Part shown: in pieces, positions 50,801 to 59,292 of the stretch | Layout: each line of letters opens with the position of its first letter | Position numbering within the stretch: position 1 is the first letter of the stretch | Source of the DNA: Takifugu bimaculatus | Lineage: Eukaryota > Chordata > Actinopteri > Tetraodontiformes > Tetraodontidae | Length of the DNA: 64,000 nt | Direction of reading: 5' to 3' | NCBI GenBank assembly: GCA_004026145.2 | Contig: CP034979.1 | Location: forward strand, 15,110,852 to 15,174,851 | The notes under the pieces: generated by a model | The model's input: only the letters and a program-made list of their open reading frames with translations | Databases searched by the model: none | What the model was told of the DNA's origin: nothing | Made by a program: the position numbers and the translations under genes

Positions 50801-51737
50801 TGAGTTCAGCGGGCCAGGTCGGTGGTGCCGTCTCTCCAGCCTCTCTTTTTAATCTAAAAGTCAGCTCAAAGCCAAAGCCGCTTGGTCCATCAGATCCTGT
50901 AAATCTGACACGCAAACGAACACACACAATGGGACACTTGAAGCTTTGTTCCTTTGTGACACATGCATGAGCATTGAGAAAATGACAATGATTGTTATGA
51001 TTTCCAAAAAGGATCATTTTGCGGCGTGCACGTCAGCAGGGTGGCGACACTCAAGTGGAAAGAGACAATGCAAAATCCAGCTCAGAAATCGAGTATTGTC
51101 ATTTTCTCAACTCCCATGAAAACAAAGATTGGCCTTTGTGTACTTACTCATGAACCCTGTTATCTCCATACAGATCACTCAGTCCAAAACTGACATAATG
51201 CCAGTGTTCTTGGACGTCCTGGGATGGACAGCCGACATTCCTATACATGCTGATATAGTCTAACGGGTCTGGCCCCCCTAACCTGTGGAAAGTAAAGAAA
51301 AATGTCCACATTAAAGTGACGTTTTCAATCAACTCGTCAGTAAATCTGCAGAACAAACTTCGCAAGGTGCGTAAACCTCTGTCTCAGAGCAGTTTATCAT
51401 CGTTAATTCAGTGGTCTCGTGTGTCTGAGCAAGCAAAATACTGTATGCATGTATGGAAAATATGCATTATTGATGTAAAAAGCCCAGAGGGTTAGCTTAG
51501 CCTAGGCTAGCTACTGGTTAGCCATTGGCTAACGAAATCAGCGCCTTAGGGAATTGTCGGGATGGCAACACAGAAGCGGGGTACTTACCAATATTTAACA
51601 ATAGCAGTGACTTGCAGGGGATTCGCTTGCTCGGGGTAAAGTCTCCTACATTCCGCATAGATAGCCTGCAGTCCGGGGGGAAACAGCGGTGAAAGCCCAT
51701 GGGCTTGAGCACCACTGCTAGGCCGTACCTCATCCAT
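47823..51737 (-). CDS. sufu: Suppressor of fused homolog (Hedgehog pathway repressor)
   Basis: Binds and restrains GLI transcription factors in cytoplasm, cilium and nucleus. Twelve exons, as in human: 51589-51737, 51148-51282, 50768-50904, 49888-50030, 49664-49749, 49395-49467, 48959-49112, 48722-48824, 48409-48543, 48146-48284, 47996-48064, 47823-47912. They join in phase to 470 residues (human 484). The start MDEVRPSSGAQAHGLSPLFP is shorter than in mammals, which have a Pro/Ala-rich leader. Conserved blocks: YWLGGPDPLDYISMYRNVG, HWHYVSFGLSDLYGDNRVHE, DGPSGFGFELTFRLKR, WHSPLDNSESRIQHMLLTED, GGPWLITDMRRGETIFDIDP, the regulatory Ser region SRKDSLESESS, LESVHLKFNQESG, and the C-terminus WPEKKLKISVLPDSVFDNPL. 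No frame breaks. Confidence 0.97.
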
Positions 51738-51960
51738 GGCAAAGGTTAGAAGAAACCTTTATTTCTCCTTAAAACAAGGTGTGGGGGTATTTTCTTCTAC
51801 CTACCCCCAGTCCAACGACACTGGGCTAACCCTAAATCATAAGAGCGTGACAGAGTTAATATTTCTCGAGGAAATAAACGTAAAACTCCAACTGCTGTTC
51901 CACAGTCAGCGGAACAGCCTGTTGCTCATCCTTTACACTACTCCACAAATCTCGATCACC

Positions 51961-52028
51961 CATTGGTCGGCTAACGGCGTGACGTCTATGATTGACAGCG
52001 CCAACTGGCCAATGAGGACCCGTATTGG
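51961..52028. promoter_or_regulatory. sufu: CCAAT-box cluster and CRE upstream of sufu
   Basis: ATTGG (51962-51966), TGACGTC (51980-51986), CCAAT (52009-52013) and ATTGG (52024-52028) lie within 70 bp, 225-290 bp upstream of the sufu ATG. The cluster suggests an NF-Y/CREB-type TATA-less promoter. Role inferred from sequence and position. Confidence 0.5.
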
Positions 52029-52056
52029 ACGTATCGCGAACGCCCCCGGAATTCAC

Positions 52057-52269
52057 ATCTGTAATAAATTCAACCAAGCTTGATGGAAACAAGTCAGTGC
52101 TTTTGTTTTTAAATTCAGAATTAGGATTATTTAACCTTCCTCATTTTTTTAAGGATTCTTTGCGATATAAAGTCTGCTTAGTTAAACCTAATTTTTAGAA
52201 CTGGATTTGAGAGACTGACTAGCTGTAATATTCTTTATTAATACCATGCCCTGTTTTATTGGGTTATAT
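52057..52269. repeat. 213-bp direct repeat, copy 1
   Basis: Runs from ATCTGTAATAAATTCAACCA to the stretch ending GGGTTATAT. Copy 2 at 52466-52678 has the same length and only a few mismatches. The two copies flank the insert 52270-52465. Confidence 0.95.
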
Positions 52270-52465
52270 TAGATTAGATTAGATTAGATTCAACTTTATT
52301 GTTATTGCACATGTACAGGTACAGAGCAACAAAATGCAGTTTAGCATCTAACCAGAAGTGCAAAAGAAGCAGCAAGTAACGAAGAGCAGGTAAATCACTG
52401 CAATTTTGCAGAAACTGGAGAGACGCCGGGCCTCGCGATGTGCTCGCGCTGCCATCTTGTTGGCA
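52270..52465 (-). mobile_element. Short retroelement-like insert between 213-bp direct repeats
   Basis: On the minus strand it begins TTGCCAACAAGATGGCAGCG and ends in a (TCTAA)n-type tail following TAAAGTTGAA. The tail plus the adjoining AACTTTATTGTTATTGCAC (plus strand) matches a very common teleost LINE/SINE 3' end, where short tandem tails mark target-primed retrotransposition. The 196-bp unit has no open frame of note, so it is non-autonomous or heavily deleted. Confidence 0.65.
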
Positions 52466-52678
52466 ATCTGTAATAAATTCAACCAAGATTGATGGAAACA
52501 AGTCAGTGCTTTTGTCTTCAAATTCAGAATTAGGATTATTTAACCTTCCTCATTTTTTAAAGGATTCTTTGCGATATAAAGTCTGCTTAGTTAAACCTAA
52601 TTTTTAGAACTGGATTTGAGAGACTGACTAGCTGTAATATTCTTTATTAATACCATGCCCTGTTTTATTGGGTTATAT
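52466..52678. repeat. 213-bp direct repeat, copy 2
   Basis: Nearly identical to 52057-52269 (for example AAGATT for AAGCTT, GTCTTC for GTTTTT), which indicates a recent duplication. Confidence 0.95.
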
Positions 52679-53357
52679 ATTATGGAGGCTGCAAACTGAA
52701 TCACTAACATCTGGCCCATCCTATTCTGCCTTAATAGATGACTAGAGCTAAATTTGATTTCCTTGTTGAACTGTTATATTAATCAGTAATCAGCAGTGGA
52801 GATTTTTCTGAATTCCTTGAATAAAAACTAATAATTACACAGTTGCCTCATTTACAGTATAAAACTACAATATGGGAGTGGACCAGCTCTAAATGTAGAT
52901 TTTTGCCAGTTCTATCGGGTTTCCTGTTGTACAATAATAATCAGTGACATTCCTGAACTGTTCATATTAGATTTGTTGGCTTTGCCCCCTTAGACAGGTG
53001 CTTCCTTCTGGTAGAACTGGGGAGGATGTCAGGGAGTTAATGGTTGTCATGGGAGGTTTTAGACAGTGGATGACACATTCTGGAATTTCATTACGTGGCA
53101 CCAGTTTTATGGGTAAATCTCTCTCCTTGAATGTGGTCACTGACTGAAAGTAATATTAGAGTCACAAAGGAAAATAACTGTTAGTTGTTAATAACTTCAT
53201 TAAAAACACACGTTATAACAAGTTGCTTCATTATGACTTTTATTTAAGTGCACATGAACAATATATTCATCATTTTTGACAAACATTTCAGGTGACATGC
53301 TGTGAATTCACAATAAACAGGCTGGGTTTTCTGCGTGATTAGGGTCGACTGGACAGT
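52679..53357. other. Spacer downstream of mir-146
   Basis: AT-rich; no gene or clear repeat recognised. Confidence 0.4.
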
Positions 53358-53436
53358 ACCGAGCCAAAAGAACTGAGCCCATAGATGAAGCATACAAATG
53401 TCACCATCTATGGAATTCAGTTCTCATGGCGGAGCA
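53358..53436 (-). ncRNA. mir146: microRNA precursor mir-146
   Basis: On the minus strand, 53404-53426 begins TGAGAACTGAATTCCATAGA, which has the full miR-146 seed and body; the remaining three bases (TGG) also agree with the fish miR-146 form as I remember it. The 3' arm (about 53365-53388) contains CATCTATGGGCTCAGTTC. Pairing: AGAACTGA with TCAGTTCT and CCATAGATG with CATCTATGG, plus GCCA/TGGC at the base, with a loop of about 15-17 nt. miR-146 is an NF-kB-induced brake on innate signalling (IRAK1/TRAF6) in vertebrates. Human MIR146B lies near SUFU on 10q24, so the location beside sufu supports orthology with the mir-146b locus. Whether the fish name would be mir146a or mir146b is open. Confidence 0.93.
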
Positions 53437-56101
53437 CTCTAGAAAATTCAGCCGGATGTTTCCACGCAAACACTGCAAGTTTCATCTGGGTTAACGCAGA
53501 ACATTTTAGCAAACTGAACAGAATAAAAACAACATTGAATTATTATTGTTACATATGGGTTTATTGAATACATAGAGCCTTGGGAACGTACAGTAAAGCA
53601 CCGAAAACAAGAAAATAGAAACCTCCCAAAACCGCCCCTGTTTCTCAAGAACTCTGCAATGCTCATATCATTTTTTTCCCCATTGGAAAATGAAGTGATG
53701 CATCACTACAGTGGAAGCACAAGTCACAACAGCCATGAATCATTCACGTCCTTCAGAAACCACCAGCCGCTTATGAGACAGCTCACATAAGTCAAATAAA
53801 ACCAAAGTGGAAAACAACCATCCTGGTTGAGATTCTGACCTAATGGATGGGATTCTGTGGTTTGACGAGCCCATGGGTGGCTCTGAGGTCATCTGAGGAA
53901 ACCCTTTGGCCCCAGGAGTCCTGGTCAAAAGTGTTGCTGCGACTGCTGGGCTGATTTAAACACCAGTCACGGCAGTAACGCATGAAACATGAATAAAGTG
54001 ACTTATCAGTTAGTGTTACACACCAGGAAAAGAATTTCGGGACTATTTGATTACCCTCAACCCTCCCAAGCAGGTTTGCCATTAAACTGCCTGTGTTATT
54101 TCAGAGGAGCACTTCCTGCATCACAACCCCCCCCAGTTTATTCAAGGCCTGGATTTAATATTGACACAGATGGTAGAGTGAATGTTATCCTGGTCTCTAC
54201 CAGCATTCTTTTAGAATGTGTGTCATCGGTGAACTTACTGAGGGAGGCCACACCTGAACACGTACGGGAAACTTTTCTGGCTGTTGAGTTGGGAAACAGC
54301 CAGTTCTGCAGCAGATAAGACAACCCATTTAAAACAGGGGGACCGAGCCTTTTCAACCCCTGATAAAGACCACACTGCTTCAACAGCTGAAAGTTCCCAG
54401 CTCTCTAGATTTGTATAAGAACATATGAAACTGGGATGGAAATGTGAACCACATACAGTCAAAATGTAACCAGATTACATCTATACTCACCCCTGACATT
54501 TACTGAATGTGCGCCCGGCTGTCTGAAAGGCCTCCTGGGACAGTGAGTCCCTCTTTACACTCGCTCTCATCTCAATACAGAAAAACTCTTGCGTCACCTC
54601 AGCAGTAAATGTCTCCAAACTGTCTCCGGTTGTCCTGCAATTTCAGCCCACCCTTACCCGTCCCGAGGAGAGATCCACACCAACTGCCAGACATTCAGAG
54701 CCCTTAAATACTTCTACCTTTTACATCACCCGTCAGTCTCCCTCCCTCCGTGCTTCTCATATGCTCCCCCCCTTCGGTAAGTCCGACAGTCACTTCCCAG
54801 TAAGAAGGAAACAGTGGGAGTGAAACACACGCCCCCTCACAGTGAATCAACACATAATAGTTTCTGAGGAAAACCATCTGACCGGTCCTGCCCCCCCCCC
54901 GTTCCCATAAAGTAAGCAAGGGAGAGGCTCTTCTCGAGGAAACAGGAATTCCCCCGCAGAGTGAACAGCTGTCGAGTTGAGGGAGGATGACTAAGTTGTC
55001 ACAGCGCAAGTTTGCTGTCCCAGGATAAGCAATCAGAAACCGTGTCGAGGCGCTTATCACAGTTTACACAACATGTAAATGGAGGATGTCTACATACAGC
55101 GTGGGTGTTAAAATATAGGTGTGTTTGGGTGAATAGTCAATTTCTTAGAACTATGGGTTGCTTTTTTTGGTCTAAGACTTTGCTAATTGTTGCTCATCAG
55201 GAGGGTCACATTTTGTTTGCATCACGGGTGTTTAGGCTGTGACTAATTCATGGCGCGTGTTTGTGTAGCTGGAGCGGTTCATTGAGAGAAGGTACTTTTA
55301 TGAGGCAGCCATCATAAATGGGTTCGTTTTTTGACACCTAAAGCAGGGAAGTAATAGCACAATCACGTAAACTGTGGGGAATTAGAAACAAGGAAAGGAT
55401 ACAATAGTATCTGAGTGAAAACCCTCGTTTCCTCTTTACTGATATATGAGAAAATAGGACTTTGACTTCTTGTGAACTTCCTCAGGAAAAGCCCTGAGAG
55501 TTTAAGCCAGCTGATTTCCTCGATCGGGATAAAACGGGGAATCCACCGAGGGGGACTGTACCCTGCTGTATGTGAATTTACACATAAACTTTTTCTGCCT
55601 CAGCGGAGCGCTTCAGATTACGTTACTTCACCTGAAGGTAAAAACCAACCCATATCCCAAGGAGCCATCAAGTTACTAAATTAAGAAGTACAGAGAGCCC
55701 CGTCATGGATGTGCTTTGATTCCACACTGCACTTTCATGATCCGTCCTTGGGCTGGCGGGATAAGTTGCAATTGACATTTTGGGCCTGTATTTAGAGACA
55801 AGCCTGGCTTTCATGCTGCTGTTTAAACACAGGGGAAATCACTCGCAAAGGTCACTGATCCCATTTCCCTTCTTTCGTGCATTTAAATACCTGTAACGGG
55901 TCCTCAAATGCACTTCATTTACTGGCAGACATTCAAATTTCAATACAGGAAGCAACAAAAGAGCACGCAGGACACGAGACAGCATTTTCTTTTTAATGAC
56001 AACTCTTTCCTGTCTTATCAGCTACCTATACAAACAAGCCTCACATACAAACAAGCTAATAAATGAATGATTCATATTAGAAGTATGGCTGCTTTGTCAA
56101 C
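53437..56101. other. Upstream region of mir-146 and 3' flank of mettl18
   Basis: No protein-coding exon recognised. It presumably includes the pri-mir-146 first exon and promoter (kB-like site at 54945-54954). A poly-C run lies at 54891-54900. ATTAAA on the minus strand (55992-55997) may be the mettl18 poly(A) signal, about 105 bp past its stop. Confidence 0.45.
54945..54954 (-). promoter_or_regulatory. NF-kB-like site upstream of mir-146
   Basis: GGGGAATTCC on the minus strand fits the kB consensus GGGRNWYYCC. It lies about 1.5 kb upstream of the mir-146 hairpin on the same strand. miR-146 genes in mammals are NF-kB driven (known); use of this site is inference. Confidence 0.5.
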
Positions 56102-57908
56102 CTAAGAACCTTTTGTTATCTTAAAGCGCAGCACCACTACATGTCTCTGAAGGCCCTCTTCCCCGTCCCAGAGGCGATCCAAAGAGAAAATACCCTCCTG
56201 CTCCACAAACGTCTCAAACAGGTGCAGCCCACCCCCTACACCAAAGTAGTGGGACTTGGTAGCAAGGTAGACCAGTCCACCTGGTGCCAGCAGCTTTTTC
56301 AAGCGTCTTGTGTAACACTGGGTAATAATCGGTATTATAGATGGTCTCTGAGGTGAGTATGATGTCAAATTTTGGCAGCGGGTCTTCCTTGATAAGCAAA
56401 TCCAGAAATGTGCTCCAGTCCCCAGAGAAAAATCGACACTTGGCTAGTAGTGGACGCTGGGTCCTGTCTATGCTTCTCTTCTTGGGAGGGGGGGTGTCCT
56501 CTTTCAGGTCTTGTTTTGCCTTCATTTTACCACCCCCTTTGCCTCTCTCCTCATCATCACTGTCGTCTTCCTCCTCATCTCCGCAGTTTAGAATTACATT
56601 TGACACTGTGAGCTGTTCAATAACTGTACTGTTGTAATCTTGGAAGTGGACTAGCCTGGCTCCTCTCTTCAGAGCCACTATCCCCAACAGCCCTGCACCA
56701 CAGCCCAAATCCAGAACCGCCTTCCCCGTAAAGGTCTCTCCTTCCTTCTCAATCAGCTCCAGAAGGTCGTAGGTGCACTCCCACACCTTCAGCCCTCCCT
56801 CATACACACCAGAGATGAGATCAGACCTCTGCTCAGCAGTGCGAGTCAGAATCTTCTCCTCGTCCTCTCGCTCAGCAGCCGTTCTTTCAAATACTGTCTC
56901 GTTGACAACGTGAAGCGGAGGAAGTGTTCCTATGGTGACGGTTTCAGTGACAGCATCCAAAAGTGGGAAGCCTGGGCCAGGGAGAGGAGAGTGCTCTTTG
57001 GCTGGTTTTACCAGCCCCATTTGTGGGACACAATCCCCAGTCTGAAAGATGGAAAGAAAAGATCCTGTTCATGGAAACAATTTGCTGTTACAAAGAGATT
57101 AAAATGTCAGACATTTCGCATGCTTCTAATCTGACTAATAGCTCGACTGCTCCTCCCTCAGTATAAACTTCCCGAATTCCACAATGACTCTCCAAATGCA
57201 CGCCTAGATAGCAACAGAATCCCTCACACAGCGATATCTCCTGATTAAATATGTTTATATGTGAATATAAGAGGTTCATGTACAAAATATGCATTGTGAT
57301 CACCTGTTGCATGTGAATGGTTCCTACCCTCTTTAAGAATTACATTCGCCTGAAATAAAATTGACATCAACCTGATTCAAAATAAACACTACAGTAGACT
57401 CCTCTGTGGTTTAAAGGTAATAACAAGCGTGTATTACATGATTGTATGCAACATACGAAACTGAGAGAACCCCAGTGTTTATTTAGAACCAAAGTGTTAT
57501 TTTGTAATATTTTGCCCTTTCCCATATGTTAGATAATTATAATGTAAAAAGTAGATTGAAATATATACATTTTTTAAAGTTGCAGTTAACACGTGAATCT
57601 ACACAAATTCTGTAAAAAAAAATTCAAACTGTGTCAATGTAGGGATTCTAGCTCTATAAGTAGAAAGTAAGAGTTTTGCACATTTTTCTGCTATGATATC
57701 CTAGGTGAGTTGTGTACCATTCGAAACATGTTTTAAAGCATACAGTAGGAGTGTGAGTAACTTTAACCTGCAGTTCGCCGGCTAGCTAACAGTGTTAACT
57801 CACAGACTTTGCAGCATTTCCTTTCTTTTTGTTTTGCATCCCATTTCCATCCACGTTCCCTTTCGTTACTGGTGAAATGGGAACATCGAAGTTGAAGCAG
57901 AATGACAT
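56102..57908 (-). CDS. mettl18: Histidine N-methyltransferase METTL18, with a single-base frame break
   Basis: SAM-dependent methyltransferase; the human enzyme methylates a histidine of ribosomal protein uL3. Two exons: 57804-57908 (MSFCFNFDVPISP ...) and 56102-57041, joined in phase 0. Motif I VLDLGCGAGLLGI is at residues about 144-156, preceded by SDLISGVYEGGLKVWECTYD. Next come HFQDYNSTVIEQ, an acidic insert rich in Asp/Glu/Lys, CRFFSGDWSTFLDLL, and LTSETIYNTDYYPVLHKTLE. The frame then shifts at an A5 run (plus-strand T5, 56295-56299); with four A the product continues KLLAPGGLVYLATKSHYFGV to the stop at 56102 (about 347 residues; human 372). As given, it ends at 56214 in unrelated sequence. 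Divergent to zdhhc16. Confidence 0.93.
56295..56299 (-). other. mettl18: Frame-breaking homopolymer in mettl18
   Basis: A run of five A on the coding strand, where four would keep the conserved ...TLEKLLAPGG... frame. Exon 2 is 940 nt, one more than the multiple of three needed. Confidence 0.85.
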
Positions 57909-58300
57909 GACTGACAGTGTTTGCACTGTTACGAAGACGGCAAAATACTCAGAATTTCGGACTACACGACTGTCCGCATGGCTAAAGCGAACCGGCGTGT
58001 TCGTGGAAGCGGCGCTGGTGTGTGTGTGGGGTACAAACTACAAACCCCCAGAATTAAATGCAAAAATCAGTGCAAATTCATCAAACGTATTCCAAAGAGT
58101 CCCATTCGGTCTCTGGTTTAAATCATAACAAGAAATACGTGAGTAGAAAAATGATCGGTACACTATAATCGCCGGAACAAATGCAACTGGGATTTTGTAT
58201 TTACTTCCGGGCTCAAAATCCCATGATGCTTTTCGCCGCGCGTTTATCTCATGCGCAGTAGCTCAAATCAAGATTCCAGCTCTGTTAACTGTCACTGAAG
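57909..58300. promoter_or_regulatory. Bidirectional promoter region of mettl18 and zdhhc16
   Basis: The two genes are head-to-head. ACTTCCGG (58203-58210, ETS type) and ATGCGCA (58251-58257, NRF1-like core) lie between the mettl18 ATG (57908, minus) and the probable zdhhc16 5' UTR exon (donor at 58417). No TATA box, as is usual for such shared housekeeping promoters. Inferred. Confidence 0.5.
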
Positions 58301-58417
58301 GTCCCTGATCCCGCTCTTCCTCGCCACTACGTTCCAATAATCTTGCTTTTGTCTTCCGTTTGAAAATGTCGACGGGGGTTTTGGTTTCCACAGCGTTGCT
58401 TCTGCCTCCATAAAACA
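58301..58417 (+). other. zdhhc16: Probable zdhhc16 5' UTR exon
   Basis: Ends in a strong donor AAAACA|GTGAGT at 58417/58418. It contains a short upstream open frame starting at about 58364. Its 5' end is not determined. The following intron (58418-59258) shows nothing else recognisable. Confidence 0.45.
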
Positions 58418-59292
58418 GTGAGTATTCATGAAGAACAATAATCTCCACTGTGATTTCCACTAGTAGCTACATTTAGCAGGTGTCTGACCAGCAACACACT
58501 GTCTGACAGACCAACAAAAGGGATTTGGGAGCATTAGGATTGTATGAGCCTGTGCAGACAGCAGAGCGATGTGTATCGGTACAAAACCCGCATAGGGCTT
58601 TTGGGGTTTGCGAGGAAGCCTTTGCTTTATTTGCCTTGTGAGAAGCCTGACTTTTTTAAAGCGAACCTAAATCTAAATGCTGCAACAGAAAACCATTCAG
58701 ACCACTGCTCCGAACCACCTGCAAGGCTCCACCCTGCCTGGAATGCAGCAAAGCAAGATGCTCTGACTCGCTGATCCGCAAACTGCAGGAGGATGAATGA
58801 GGAGCCGATTAATCACCTTCATTCATATCATAGAAGGTTTTTCTACAATTGGATGTATTTTGCAGGGACTTACTGCAAATACTTGTTACTAATGCAGCCA
58901 GGCTGCAGCTCATATTACAGGTGTAGCAACAGCTGGAGGAAACACCCAGTTACAAAGGTGACTAAGGACCACAAAAACACACGAGAATTAACCTTAGCCA
59001 AAACAAACACATCAAGGAACAACTAGTAAGTATGCCAAGCATCTAGAAAGGTTTTGTCTGGTAATCTTTGATGTGATGGAAGATAAGTTACAAAAATACT
59101 TAAAAAAATTATCAGCTGTATCATCACTGCAGTGGTGACGAATATTATCATTTATTGCATGTTTACCCCCCCTATTGACTGCATATACACATATTTTAAA
59201 CCTCCATCTCCCAGAAAGCTGTAACTATTTATTTTGTGTTCTCTGTTCATTGTTACAGGTGTTTATGTGCAGGTGTGTGTCACAGATGCAGG

